A DNA stretch of 64,000 nt. Source: Erythrophleum ivorense. Its lineage: Eukaryota; Streptophyta; Magnoliopsida; Fabales; Fabaceae. A program made the translations under genes and the position numbers. This document shows positions 22,175-36,300 of this stretch, in pieces; positions within the stretch are counted from its first letter, which is position 1, and every line of letters starts with the position of its first letter. The notes under the pieces were generated by a model. It worked only from the letters and a program-made list of their open reading frames with translations. It did not search any database and had not been told where the DNA came from. The stretch is taken from contig JAIUCV010000001.1 of assembly GCA_026724425.1 (NCBI GenBank), positions 5,624,556 through 5,688,555 of the forward strand, read 5' to 3'.

Positions 22175-25100
22175 TTTAAAGCTTTGTCTAGACTAAGTTT
22201 TTTTTTTCCCGATTCCTAACATTCTTCACGTTAATTTGGTATATTTAAATTTTTTCAAAAAATATTTTAAAAGAAATCGAATTTAAGTTGATAATGAAAA
22301 AGGTAGTATTTTCTTTTATTTGAGAAATAGGCATCGCATTTCACATCCATACATACATTTGACAATGTGGCTGGCACACAATCTGGCTGGAAATTGAAGC
22401 TTAATTAAGAAAATGGTGAATCTAGAAATGACAGTGACAAGTGTAGTAACATTTAGATGTAATTTTAATGAATAAAAATAATTTAATTTTTTAAACATTA
22501 AAAAATTGATTTATAATATTTTTGGATATAATAAATATGAACATTTTAAAATATATATATTGTAAATATTGTCAAGAATATATACAATTATTCCTATATA
22601 TATGTGGAACTTAAACATTTTGTAAATAGATTTATACTTGAAAAATTAGAATATTTATTTACATAGCCTTATAATCTCTGTTCATCCATTCTATCTTTTC
22701 ACAAGTGTAAAGAATGGAGTGGCATGACCTCTACATGCTACTATGTGTATTGTACATATTCATGCCTATTTCTTGACTTCCGAGCTTTTTTGGTTACTTG
22801 TAAAGCAGCCTCCGTATTTGAAGCGTTTTTCCCCTTATTGAGCGAACAGACAAGAGAAAGTTAAAATTAATTATGCAATTAGAGAGAAATAATGATATAA
22901 AAGAAAAAGAATATGTATGACATTTATTTATTTTTCTTACATTTATTTTTTTCTTTTAATCTCTTTTTAAATACAATTTTAGATTTTTATTATATAAATT
23001 TTTGAATAAAAATATGATAAGTAGGGATGGATCCACTAGGGGCCAAGGGCCCCCCTCCACAGTTTCCTGCTGCTTCCTTCGTAGGATTGATCCTTATTTT
23101 TTGGTCCTTCATTTTCAAGTAAGGTTTCATTTTCATTAGTTCATATGTATTTTCAATTACATGTGCAATGAATTTTTATTTCATACCCGTAAGAGCCAAG
23201 GGATAAGAAAGCTTCTTTTTTCCCTTCATAATAAAAAATCTTTTCAAGATGATAGTTCTTAATATAAAAATTATTATAATATGATATTAATTATGTTTTA
23301 TTAATCTATTAAATCTTGTTAAATAAATTATTTAATTACTCAGCATTTAATTTATAAAAAATAAAAATAAGTAGTAATAAATTTAACTGCAACATAATGT
23401 TGTATTTTTTAATTAAATAAAATGAAAAATAATTTTTTGTAGACTATATAGTAATCTATACTGTCAAATTATAAAAAGGTATGTTATTTTTTTTTTAAAT
23501 TTTTTTATAAAAATTATGAATTTGTCAAATTTTTTAAATTTTTTCTTCCCTAATAACATATTTCTTGATTTGTCCTTAATTATAAGTAATTTTTTTTAGA
23601 GTTCAATATTATATGATTGGACTTTTAAATTTTTTTTATGTATTATATATTTACTGGAGAATTTGATAATAAATATTTATGAAATTTTACTTAAATTTAG
23701 TACTTTAATATATATTTGTGTATTTGTATGCGCACGTATGTGTGTATGCAAGATTTGCAGTTATATATTATAGTAGAAGAAAAGTTTAAAGTTTTTAATC
23801 TTTCGATCTACTCTAAAAGTATTTTAATCCCATTTAAATTAGAGTTAAGCTCATGCTTTTGTTTAATTAGAGTGTAAGTTTTTTAATTTTCATATGATAA
23901 TATGAAAGTTGTTAAATTTGATATAATAAATGAATATGGATCTAGTTATAGTTTGTGTTGCAACACTATGTTATTATTTAATAGATCTATGATTTTTACA
24001 ATTAGTTTAACTACTGTTGCTTTACTATGCAATAAAGATACTCTTTTTATTTTTTTAAAAAAAAAAAAAAGAAGAGGAAGAGGAAGAATTGTATCTATTG
24101 GGATGAATTATGTTTTTCTTATAAAAACTTAAAAATTGAAATCTCAAAATCCACCCTACTTTATACTAAAATTTAATTGAATAACTCTTATAAATCAATT
24201 TGATCAGAAGATGTATTTTCTAGTAAATAGAACCATTATTTATTTGTAATTTTTTATGAGCTGAAAATAAAACAAATATGGTAAATTATCAAACATGGTT
24301 AAAGAAATTAAAAAGAGTTAACTGAAAAAATAATACCAACTAGTATATATAGTATAGGAATTCAACAAACAGGTTAATTACATGAAAAATGTGAATAGAA
24401 TTTGTCTTTGTCAATAAGACAAGGGGACCCTCCTGGAAGTATTGTGTTGGGTCAACAGAGAAAATGGAACAATGCAAGTTTTTTTCAGAAGGCAATGAGT
24501 TAATTAAGGAGGTCTTATAAGGTAATGTCAAATACAGTTTTTAGCCTTGAAATTGGTTTTTACTTTTGATTTGGTCTTACATATGCTTTTCTCTCAATTA
24601 ATTAGACTTATACAAATATACTAGTTGTCCATATATAACGTGGAATATAAGGCACTTAAGCACATGTTCAAATGTTCATTAAAAAAATAAAAAAAAAAAC
24701 AGCTCATAAAATAATAATAATTTTATGAACTTCTGAATAAGTTAGGTTTCCATATTGCATAAACAAATGACTTAATTTCATTATTTTTTATTATAAGAAA
24801 TAAACTTATTTTTATTATGAAATCAAAAGATGGGTCAAAATTAAATTCATTTTGTACAAAATAACTTTATATTTATTATTTACATAATTGAATTATAAGG
24901 AAAAACAAAACAATACCCGGGCAAACAAACAGTTTGAAGATTATATGATCTAATTATAACAACAGTCAGATGCAGGAATAGAAGAAAAACAAAGTAGTAG
25001 TCTTCGTTTATCATTCAAAGGTCCAAATTAGAAAAATGGTTGGAAGCTGTTGCCTTGCAAGACTGTTTCGTACAAAGTGAACCAATAATGGGGTGCATGA

Positions 25101-25438
25101 GCATGTGAGTTAGACTTTAGATCTCCCAACTTACTATTAGTTATACATACGCATAAAGAAGAACAAAAACGATTTATTGGAGGACATGAATAAATACATT
25201 GAATGAAGGCAAAAGTAAGCCATGATGGATGAAAAATGTGTGTGTGATGTTGGTGTTTGGCTCTTCCACTTTCCATGTCATACTTTGTAGTTGATAAGTG
25301 GGGAAGAGTATCCTCAATGGGGCACATGCTTCTCTAAAGAATATATTCCTTTTTTAGCGTAAAACTTAAACAATGCAATAATGCAAACATCACTGTTGCT
25401 TTCACTTTGTGTTTCTTACCTTTTTATTATTAGACTAA

Positions 25439-25822
25439 ATTACACATAATGTTCTTGTATTTTTGGTTATGTATAGAGAATTTTATTGACCTTCAAAATT
25501 TTGATAATAAACCCTTCTAAATTTTTAAATTTATGTAAATAACATTTTTTCTATTAATTAATTTGTTATTTTATTAACGGAACGTGATATATTAAAAGAA
25601 TTATTTGCATATAATTTAAAATTTATGAGAGTTATCTACATATAACTCAAAAGTTAAAAATATTATTTGTATATAAAATAAAGTTTAAGCAATTTATTGT
25701 TACTGACTTGTTATATTCAATTAGTAAAATAATAGATTAATTTATGGGAAGTTATTTGTATAAATTTTAAAATTAAAAAAATTAGTTATACATAACTCAA
25801 AATTTACAAATGTTGTGCAATA
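25439..25822. mobile_element. AT-rich MITE with terminal inverted repeats
   Basis: The left end ATTACACATAATGTTCTTG and following GGTTATGTATA mirror the right end, whose reverse complement begins ATTGCACAACATTTGTAAA and continues GAGTTATGTATA. Length is about 384 bp. It has no coding capacity. Similar short motifs recur inside. Confidence 0.6.
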
Positions 25823-26228
25823 AAAATGTACTTAGATTTTACATGCCTAACACTTAAATCATCCGCGTAAGTCCTAATACGATAACAAGTCATTAAAAAA
25901 TTTTTTTAACACAGTGGTGTATCAGGTTGTACGTTAATCAAAACAAGTTCCTCATCGATCTTAAGAGTACAACCTTTATTTTGACATGATACTTCTGAAA
26001 AAAATAATTAAACCCAAATAATCAAAATAAATAATACACATATTCAATTACTAGCTCATTGAGATTTAAAATTCATTTTAAGTGATACTTAATAGTGGGG
26101 GGTTTAAATAGTTTAAATATGTAAGTAAATTTTATATTCAAACTATCATTTCTAAAATTAATTTTAAGCACAGATACTTCTATAATCTATAGTTACCAAA
26201 AGCTAAAATTGTGCTATCACTTTTTTTT

Positions 26229-26698
26229 ATTTTGTGGTTAAATTATTTTTTTGGTTTTTATTTATTTAATTTTTATTTTGGTTTATATAATTCAAAAATT
26301 TATAATTAGGTCTTCATAATTTTTTATTTAGTCTTTGTTATAAAACTTTTATTAATATTCTATCAAATTTTACTGATGTAATTTATTATATATTATTTTG
26401 ATATTTTGAATATATATCATTTATACTAACAAAAGAGATAAAAGTAGATAATAAAATAAAATTAACTTATGTATATAACATAAAATATAATTTATATTAT
26501 ATGACATGAGAGAATTAATTTAAATCATGCAGAATAGTATATAGTTAGTTATGTTAACAAAAATTAATAGAATACTAACAAAAATATAATGACAAGAATT
26601 AAATTAAAAATTAGTTAAACTTTAAGAATTTAATTACAAAATTTTAAATTATAAAGATTGAATTAAAATTAAGTGAAATTATAATGACCTAAAATACT
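26229..26698. mobile_element. AT-rich foldback/MITE with about 150-bp inverted arms
   Basis: The first and last roughly 150 bp are imperfect inverted repeats. For example, left TATTCTATCAAATTTTACT corresponds to reverse-complemented right TATTCTATTAATTTTTGTT, and the AATTTTTATTTTGGTTTATA-type outer blocks match. It is non-coding. Confidence 0.55.
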
Positions 26699-27239
26699 AT
26701 TTTTCCTTTTCTTTTAACGATATTACTTGTAATTTTTTTTCCCACAACTCTAATAATTAAATTGTGGCTACATTTTGCTTTTTTTTAAGGTACATAATAG
26801 ATTTGAGCTTTAAAATTCCATACTTACTATTTAAACTCCTCTTACTTATATAAAAAATATTTAAGTGGAGCTGAAAGATTATATAAATAGTTATAAAAAT
26901 TTAGAACATATTTGTAAAATTATGTAATTATTATTTTTTTAACCTTTTCCTTAATGTGAGTCAATCGATTGCACGTGAGATAAGATAACAGAATGTAATG
27001 CCAAACGACGGAGAGAAGAATTTGTAACGCGTTTTTTTGGGTTACGAGAAAATCGAAAAAGGTTAAAAAAAGAGAGAGATCATAAAAACACTTTAAAGTT
27101 AAACAAAGCGCGTTAATTTTACTTAACCAAATGATTGCAATGTTTGATCTAACTTGTCCTTTTTTGTGCCCTGTAAATCAAAAGAAATGTTCCCACTCAC
27201 CCATCTACTTTCATACCGGAGCCTGCCTAATAAAACTTT

Positions 27240-27507
27240 TGAGTAAATTACACAATTTTTTTAATTTTATTAAAATTATATAATTTTTTTAATTTTCAAA
27301 AAACATATAAATGTTATTTGAAACGAAAATGATTTTATGCTTTAATTTAATTTATAATTTTTTAATTAAAATACTCTTCATTAAATCTAAATATATATAT
27401 ATATATATATTTTTTTTAACTAAAAAAATTTAAGTGGAGGCTATTTTGGTTAAGAAAAAAGGTTTATGTAATTTAATAAAATTAAAAAAAATTGTATAAT
27501 TTACCCT
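27240..27507. mobile_element. AT-rich MITE with about 35-bp inverted termini
   Basis: The left end AGTAAATTACACAATTTTTT matches the reverse complement of the right end, GGTAAATTATACAATTTTTT, and both continue into AATTTTATTAAA. The interior holds an (AT)n run at 27391-27410. A related-looking element is at 41416-41690. Confidence 0.65.
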
Positions 27508-28695
27508 AAGTCCTTTTTTAAGAAATTAACAGCATATTGCATATAAACCTGTTAATTTTATGAATTTCAACATCTTTTTTTTTTAAATAAAAAATGTTTT
27601 ATTGATGGTTTCTATTCATCCTAGAATTAATTAATATCTATGAGGATGAATTATATATATACTTTTTTTCCTGTTATATAGTTGGGGTCAGATCAATTTG
27701 TTCTTTAATTTGTCAACTTTTGTAATTTGTTTGTTACAATACAATTTCATTATTATATAATATTTTAATTTAATTTAAACAAAATAATAATGCAAATATC
27801 AACATGATAAACATCTATATATTTTGTTAATTATATCCTCAAATAATTTTATAGTGGTTGCCAAGATCAAGCTATTATTTATTGAATTTTCAGTTTATAT
27901 ACATTTACTTCTTCAATCTTTGTTGGAATTAATGAGGATATAGGTATCATTCTTGTTGGATAGTATAATAACATTATTTATTAATTTTTATTTAATAGCT
28001 TAAATTTTAAACTTCTATAATTAAGTGATCTCGAATTTGAATTTTTGGGGGCGTCATTTTTTATAAATAAAAAAGTTTTTATTCTTGGTATATTAATTAC
28101 TTAAAATTTTAACGCACTATAATAAATTCATTTGTGCCAAAGTAATTCTTTCTTTATTAATATTTATTTTTTAAAACAAAAATACAATGATTTTTTTATT
28201 TTATTTTTTTATTTTTAATATTTTCTGTACCAGAATAGTCAAATGTCATCATTTCTTCTCCCTAACATTGGAAAGAAAAAAAATGAAAAGAAAAAAAAAA
28301 GAATGAACTGTCCGTTGTCAACAGTTGTTTTGACAAGAAACACAAACGGTTTCAAGGGATTGCTGACCCAAACTAGAACAGCTTTTTTTTTTTTTTTGGG
28401 TGTCAATTCCCCTTTTTCTCCCCAGAAAATTATTGCATTTTATTGTAGACCCATCAATTATTTTTCTTTTCTTTTCCTTTCCTCTCCTTTCTCTATTTTT
28501 TTTCCCTCCTTTCAAAGATTTGGCTCACAAAATGGCTAATGAATTAGCATAAAGCATCATGATCCATATCTGCCACATAACTAATTGATATTCCTTTATT
28601 GAACATTTACTCAGTATGATTTTCCATTAAATTAATCTCTCTAATAGATATAAATATAACCTAAGTAACAAATATATAACCATTTTCATTTCACT

Positions 28696-29977
28696 TCATG
28701 TCCAAAGAGGCTCCCAAGCCCAAGCCGAGTTCAAGCCGTTGTTATCATCTAATAAGCAGTTCATATCATCATGTTGTGGCAGCTGAGTCGGTTGAGCCGT
28801 CGTCGTCATCGTCATGGGCGGCTCCTGGTGAGATTGGCTCATTTCCATGCAAATTAGGGCCACCAAATTAGCTTGGTGGCATTGCATATTCACCAGCTCG
28901 GCTTGCGCCTTGGCTAATTGACCTTGCAGCTCGTTCACTTGCTTCTGAAGCTGGCATATTGCTCCTGCACAACCATACACGGGGTCTCTTATCCTTGCAT
29001 TTGCTTCATACACCATGCTGCTCACAGCATCTGCTCTCTGAGACTCTGGAAGTTCCTGAAAATTATTGCAATTTTAATAAATAAATGTAGATATAAATAT
29101 GAGATACAATATGATATAGATATTATGACATGATAAAATATGTAATGTTTAAGCAATAAAAGTCTTATAGAGTACAATTTGACCTTTTTGTGATGGGAAT
29201 TGGAGTAATTTGGAAAATTGGAGTTATTTAGAGAATGTTTTCCATGCCCCTTTTGACCAAAATTAGTGGGTTTAATGGGTTGATCACAAATGAGTTATTC
29301 ACACTATGGTTGAGAATACAATTAAACAAGAATTTGTATATTTAAAAAATTTGGGATTTTTTTTTTTTTTGGATTAATGCAGTCACTGTTAAACAGAAAA
29401 TTAAGTGATTAACAAGAAAATTCCCTAGGGGTAAACAGAGTTTGGCAGGGAGAGAGAGAGAAAAAAAAGAAAAGAAAAGAAAATTCTTCCCTCTGTGCAG
29501 AGAGTATTCATGTGTTGGGAAGTTGGAAAACAAGCAATTATGCCTATCAATTAGGTAAGCCTCTTGATGGCTTTTGCTTCTACTTTTGACCAAAAATCAT
29601 GATTTTGTTTCTCTAAAACGATCAAACAAATAAAAATAATTAAAAAAAAGAAGAAAGAAAGAAAGAAAGACAGAGAGGATTCCCCTGAAGCTGGTTTTGA
29701 AGGGAGAAGGAAGGTGTACCTGCAAGAACTTGATGATGTTGCTGGCTCCAAAGACTCTGTGAGCAATGGTGAACTTGAGGGGATCGGTTGGGGGGAAATA
29801 GGGGGCCAATACACACTTCTCGACGCAGCGCCGGCGGAGGATCTTGCAGGCGGCGCAAGGCGAAACAACCACCGGTGGCTGAGGAGACGGCGGCGATTGA
29901 GGTTGTGAAGGAGGAGGAGAAGAGGAGGAAGAGGGAGAAGAGTTGGACAGCATAGTGGTTTTCAGTTTGTATTCCAT
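28696..29977 (-). CDS. LBD11: LOB-domain transcription factor, class I (LBD1/LBD11 clade)
   Basis: Plant-specific nuclear DNA-binding protein of the LATERAL ORGAN BOUNDARIES family. Members of this clade are linked to organ boundaries and vascular/secondary growth. Exon 1 is 29977-29720 and exon 2 is 29055-28696, with a GT/AG intron of 664 bp; together they give 205 residues. Visible parts are a Ser/Pro-rich N-terminus (11-40), the C-block C-X2-C-X6-C-X3-C at residues 41-55, a GAS block from F76, the invariant DPVYGCAG near 111-117, and the class I leucine-zipper-like spacing L122-X6-L129-X3-L133-X6-L140. The acidic Asn/Asp-rich tail ends in EPLWT. I chose the clade from memory of Arabidopsis LBD11/LBD1; paralogue assignment is uncertain. 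The frame is intact. Confidence 0.95.
29640..29671. repeat. A/G-rich (GAAA)n tract in the LBD intron
   Basis: A run of A followed by repeated GAAA units about 50 bp inside the intron from the 5' splice site. On the sense strand it is a pyrimidine (TTTC)n stretch. Confidence 0.85.
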
Positions 29978-30068
29978 GGGGTTTTCAGAGGGGAATTAAG
30001 GTGAAAGATGATTATTCGTAAGAGATCTCTCTGCTAAACGGAGCATGAAAAAGCAGGCGATGGGTGTC

Positions 30069-30079
30069 CTTATATATAG
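30069..30079 (-). promoter_or_regulatory. TATA box of the LBD gene
   Basis: The minus strand reads CTATATATAAGG here, about 95 bp upstream of the start codon. This leaves a short 5' UTR, as expected for a TATA-type plant promoter. Confidence 0.65.
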
Positions 30080-30117
30080 AGGCCCTGGGAAGCAATTAAA
30101 AAATCAATAAATAATAA

Positions 30118-30356
30118 AGAGAAAAAACACATTGGGTCTATCGTCTTTGCGAGTGACTGCACAATACGGCATTCCACAGGCGTCGATGACGTTGTATTTT
30201 ATTTCATCTAGTCAATACGAAAGGTCAAAATCTATCGCCTCTTCGGAATATCTTTTTCACCCTTCCAGAGATAGTAATAGTTTGGATATTTTCGAGTTTT
30301 GCGTGGAATTACGACGGGCCGTCGTGAACATACGTGGGGTATACACTAAAAATTAA
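30118..30356. other. Unassigned GC-richer islet upstream of the LBD gene
   Basis: About 240 bp with markedly more C+G and CpG than the flanking DNA, open for 74 codons on the plus strand (30132-30353). It holds a 15-bp inverted repeat ACGACGGGCCGTCGT at 30309-30323. The translation shows no domain I recognise. It may be a transposon/LTR fragment or an LBD regulatory segment. Confidence 0.4.
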
Positions 30357-33300
30357 AATATAATAAAAATATGTCACATCATGAATAATTTATAAATAAT
30401 AAAAAAATAAAAGAACAAGTTTCTTTTTATATATATTGTTTAATTTTTTTAATCAACCAAGTTAATTCATTTTAAACTAATAATTTTGTTAATCTTGGCT
30501 GGGATTGTGAGTTTAATTTTATTAATTTTTAAAACTTCAAATTATATAAAATAAAACTTTCAATATAAATTAAATTAATTAAAAATATGCAAATTTCTTT
30601 TGTTTCCAAAATATATACCGGTCTCCTTTAAAATAAAAAAATCTTATATTTTAGTTTAATTTTAATTTTTTTTAACCAAAAAACTTTCTTTTAACTTCTA
30701 CAGGTGAAATGAAAATACACGCTGTTCTAAAAAATTTACCATGGTGTTTTAATCTTATGAGGTAAATTAAATATCATAAGATGAAATGTGCATGAATGAT
30801 AATTTTCTGGTTAAGAAGTTATCTTTATTGTAACAATAATCATGGTAAATGTGATAATAATAATGATAATAACTTGATAGCGATATGTTAAACAATAATG
30901 ATCTATAATAATTGTGGAATATTATTGGTGATGATAATAGTAAAATAACAGTAACGGAGGGTGACAATGGAAGGTGAAGGTGAACTTGTATTTTAGCTAC
31001 CGTGATTGGAGAACACATAATATCATGTTTAATATTATTTTAACATTATAAGCTTCTAATGAGTGGAGAGTATTTTAATTAATATTGAAAATGTACAAAG
31101 ATTTTATTTTAATTGGATTTATTTTAATCTTAATATCCTCACTAATTAATCATTTCCTAAGTTATTGAGCATATATAAACATGAAAAACTTTAGCCACGT
31201 TTAGGCAAGCAAAAGAAGAGTGCTATATGGATTTTTTTTTTCTTTTTAATTTATAGAGTGCCGTTATAAATTGATATGTCTTCTATCTTTGTGTCAGTGC
31301 CATCCATATTTAGTATTGTTGCTAATTAACACGTTACTAAAAAAAGACACATCATCTTTTTTTTTTTAAAGCAATCAATTAATGAGTCTTTTGTATGAAT
31401 ATCTTTTTTTCCCTTTTGGGGCCAGACGTATGAATATCAATCTGGTCTATTCATTTTTTTTCAGTAGATCGAGAATGATTTTTCTTTGTTGGTAGAGGAT
31501 TATTTATGTTATTCCCTCCCTTATCAATTGAATTAATTTTTTTTAATTTTAAATGTGTATATATTGAACTTTGATTAAGCATGTTTACATAAAATTTTTT
31601 AATTATAAAATTAATCATTTAAAATAGTAACATTTTATATTTTCATGAGGTATCTTGAATAATAATGTGGTTGACATTTATTTGAGATAATATTAGACAT
31701 TTAAAATATTTTTATTATTATGATATTTATATTTATATTTATATTTATAATGAAGTGTATCATGATCTACCCTATTGTACTGCATGCAGTACTTAAGCCC
31801 AAAAAATGGACAAGTAACTAAACTAAGAAAGCCCGAAAATCTTGAATATATATTTTCTCATTTAGCCAGCTATATATATAATATTTTAAAGCTAATTCAC
31901 GTGCCATTTTCCTTTGTTGACCAAAAACAACATATATGCATGCTCTGTTCTATCAACAAATGAAGCAAAAATTATTTGATGTACATAAAGGAAATGACCA
32001 AAATGTTTTACTGTTGGCAAATTTAGTTGATTTTTAGAATAAAAAAATGAACACTAATTAGGTCAAGTCAATTGCCTTTAAAAGACCAGTATTTTGTTTT
32101 ACTTTTAAAAAAAAAGGGTTTCCTCAGTAACCATATGTCACAATTAATTCATGTGCTCCATGAATCCATTTCACACAGATAAACTTAAAAATGCAATACG
32201 AGTTCCCTTGCTTTCCATCGTTATCATACGTACAACTCAAAGAAATGAATCACCCGCACATGAAAACCATGGAGTTTGAAATATAGATGAAGTGCAGATC
32301 TATTAATATACTTGTGTTGAATTTACTTCTTTTTTAATTAACAGAATAAAAGGTAATATAAGAATTAAATTTCTGACAACGTAATTATAAAAAGTTCTAA
32401 TAACATATCAAGAATTACTTCAATTTTAAACTGTTAATTAAAACCTAAGGTTGATTTTATTATAATATATCTAACAGTAACTTCACAAGAAGCAGCAAGC
32501 TGCGTTTCATTATATATAGATGAAAACTTGATATCGAATGATAGATTAAATAATCAATAATTTCTTGACAATCTTGGTTTAATTAGTTGGCCACCATCAA
32601 AATTAGGGTTTTAAATTACAGCCTACAACTGCAGTTTGCTGCTTAAAAGTTATACATATCATACCTAATTTAAATTGATTAATGGAAATGGAATACTAGC
32701 TAGCTACCTAGCTTTGGATTTTCTTCCTTAATATGTAATTTTCTTTGATAGGTTTGCATATGAACCATATTATATTCAATTTCAAACCAAGATAGCCTAA
32801 ACAGATGCCATATATGACATTCTGTGGGTTTCTGAATTCAGCTGCGCTATATTAACATCAAGCAATTTCATAAATGTATATTTTTGCATCTGAAGAAATG
32901 AAAGATCTCTGATTACATAACATGCAGTTGCGTAATAACTGAGATAACATGCAGACAAGTAGGATACAACCAAGCTCGATCCAAGAAGCCACAAGGAACA
33001 AAAAGTCCATTACGTAAAGAATATTCATGTTCTTAATTAAACAAGAAAGTCCATGCCAGTTTTTCTAAAAAAAATTTACACTATTTTGTCCTCTTTGTTC
33101 CTGAGTATTAAACTTTTCACACTATTTTTCCTTTGTTCCCCTTTCTTTTTTTTTACCTAAATTTTTAATTAATGACCCTAAATCACTTCGCTGATCAGAA
33201 AGCATGAATGTTTAGTTTGTGTGCCTTTGTGAATTTTAAAAAAATGAAGGAAAAAAATGAAATATTTATCTGATTTCTGTTCTTATTTATTAAGTCTTTT

Positions 33301-36300
33301 CTTTGTTGAGATAAAGAAAGGAACATATATACCATTGATCACGTTCTTCAAAGTTCAAAGTCAAGAAAACATATATCCAACTGCCTTAATAATATGGCAC
33401 GTGATCCAAATCCTTCTTCCCAGATAACTATTTCCATTTTTGCTTTTCGATCGAAATGAATACGAACCAGAAGTTGCTATAGGCAGAGAATCTGAAATAT
33501 TGATGCTTTAAAGTTCTTCTAAGTCAAAAAAACATACACCACGTATTCTATATCTGCGATTCAACCGTTATGGTTGTTGATGAATGCTAGATTCATCTCC
33601 CCTAAGCCTTAAACATGTTATATCGGATAATGATTGGGTAACTTTCAATCATCGATCGTTACTTGTGGCTCATAGTTCAAACTGAGCGGTTTGGTCATCA
33701 CTTACCTTAATAGTATACCATGGGACTTTTGCTCTTTCAACTATGACCTACCTGATGCAGTAATAGTTCTTTTGGTTCCCTTCTCCATCATGTGGGAAAA
33801 ATCCAATTTTTCTTGTGCATAGAATCCGTTCCCATCTTTGCATTTTTCTCACTATTTGTGATACAGCTACACGAAACCTACACTCTTCTTTTTTTACTGG
33901 TATTTCGGCCAGGTGTATTTTTTCTCCTATGTATCTAAATTCTCTATCTAAATGATATTAAAAACGCAATCTTCCACATCACTTTGATGCATTTAAGATT
34001 TTATTCTCAAAATACTCTCCAAAGGAATGAATTCAAGTTAACAATGAGAAATATTATCTTCTTACCACCTAAGTTAAACCTTTTGGTTATTTTAGATCCA
34101 TCTTGTTGGTAGGAGATAATCAAAATACTGATAACAATGGGTACTTGCAAAATTTATCCACTTGGATCTTGGTATGAAGATAAAAAGATAAATTTGGGTT
34201 CGACTTTGGGAATTGTTGAGGGTCCAGATTCAGAGAGGGTGATACCTCACCCCAAATATATTTAGTTATTTATTTATTTTTGTCTACAAGATTACAATCT
34301 TAGAATCAAAAACCTGGCTATTCCTGCTGCTAATAGGTTTGGAGATGAAAAAGACATTTTTCTTCTTATCCAAAGATAGAGACGATAATACTCTGTCTAT
34401 GTTCTCCTCATAGTCATCCTTGTTGAGGAGGTTGCGAATTTGTCTTAGTATTATATGTGGAGAGGCTAGGGAGCCATAGGGCTAGCTGGTAGATTCCCCT
34501 AGTTAGTAGTGTATTGAATTGTGACGAAACAGCATGCATGCATGCCTTGATAATACCATGTTTTGAGACATGTTGCACATTATCTTCATCGCGATCTCGT
34601 GGTTTGTTTTCACATTATGTAGGGAAGAATATAACTCGCACATTTTCTTTAATATATACCACATTTGTAGTCAAGGTGTGGGTATGTTTTGATGAGATGT
34701 CCCATGGAGAAAAATAAAGGGGTGGCATGATCTTTATTGCGATTCAGTGGTACGTGTATCATGTTGTAGATGTATATTAATTAATTAAGTAATAAATTAA
34801 TTAATTTCCTCAATATCGTCAAAAGGAAGAAAATTTCTTGTGACCCTAACCTAACCTAAAAAAAAATTATAAAACTAAAATTTGAGCTTGTGATATTACC
34901 GCAGGGGTTTAAGGGTGGATGAAAATTGACTTTCTTTTTTAAAAAATTATATATTCAAATAAATATTTACACGGTGAACTTCTGATATATATTATGTATT
35001 CATTTGATCTTATATTTTCACTTAACAAATTAAATATACTTTGAAAATAGACAGGCTATATATATAACTAACTCTTACATTGATTGAAGAAACCCATTTC
35101 TTATTTTGGATATTATCATAAAACTTATGGGTTTGTCAGTTTATAAGAAAATTATAACGGTATAACCTATATGCACAAATTTATGATGTCCACAATTACA
35201 TAGGAACAATAGCCCTTTGTGTGTTTTGAAAATGAATTTATTGAATAATCTTGTTTAATACATATTTTGTAAGATTGAAAAATGAATCAGTTTCTATTCT
35301 ACAAATATGCGAATTAAAAATAATTATTATTTCTAATTTAAATAAAATTTATTATATTTTTATTATAATTATTTTTTATTTTGACACTTTTTAATTAGAT
35401 ATATGAGTATCGTTTTTTTATTTTTTTTTATTTTTTATTTATTTTTATTCATTTAGACTTATAAATAGAATAATATTTTTAATTTTTTTATTATACTAAA
35501 TATAATTATTTTATTTCTTTCACATCTTTGTTATTTTTTGTATTTTTATATCTAATAATTTTATGTATAATCTTGTGGGCCCGGTCAGGCACAACGGGGG
35601 AGATGGTGGAGTGGGCGAAGAGGATGGTAAATTTTAAACCTATGACCGGTCAGCTCCGGTGAGGCACATTGATGGTACATGTGGCAGAGGATGAGAGCAG
35701 TGATGTCAACGTCGGACCACTTGTGTCTTCTAATCCACGTTAGCTTATTCAATAACAAGGTTATTAAACTATGTTAAAACAATTATTAATATTAGCAAAT
35801 GGATTATTAGCGAAATAAAATTGGTAAGTGTGTCATATCAGGTAAATATTCTTTTTTCACTTTAAGACAAATTAGAGTTTGTATTATACAATTATTAGAA
35901 TGATAATCTCCATCTTTTTGTGTGTGGAGTTTTTTTTTAAATATTTTATATTTAGTAAAAATTTATTTTAAAAAATAAAATTGTATTTAAATTATTTTCT
36001 CAAAATATAAATAACATTCTTGAAAAAATATTTTCAATATAGTACTCTTTCTAAATTCAATTGCTTCAATGCAATAATTCAATCTCCACACAAGAAGAAT
36101 TCACTAATAACTAATGGGCATCTAGTCAAGACCTTAATGAATTAAATTAAAAAAGAGAAAGCGGATATATTTCTTTCTTCTTGGAAATAATTTTTTAACT
36201 TTCACTAAAAAGTTTTAATAGTAGTTTTACTACTTAAGCAATATCTAATTAGTGATTGTAAAAAAAGAAACAATATCTAATTAATATATTGTATTGATTA

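Larger units (their letters stand above)
19615..28695. other. AT-rich intergenic region with MITEs and microsatellites
   Basis: No gene can be supported in about 9 kb. Short frames here have no recognisable domain and biased AT composition. Contents include MITE-like repeats (20094-20283, 25439-25822, 26229-26698, 27240-27507), simple repeats, and a GC-richer fragment near 23030-23110 that may be the edge of a decayed transposon. The last kilobase before 28696 probably contains the LBD gene's 3' UTR and flank. Confidence 0.5.

Noticed and set aside
25028..25327. A 99-codon frame on the minus strand
   Set aside because: His/Cys-rich by composition, with no domain, no splice context and no promoter signal.
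28243..28539. Open frames on both strands upstream of the LBD 3' end
   Set aside because: They are made of Lys/Phe homopolymer-driven codons from A/T tracts.
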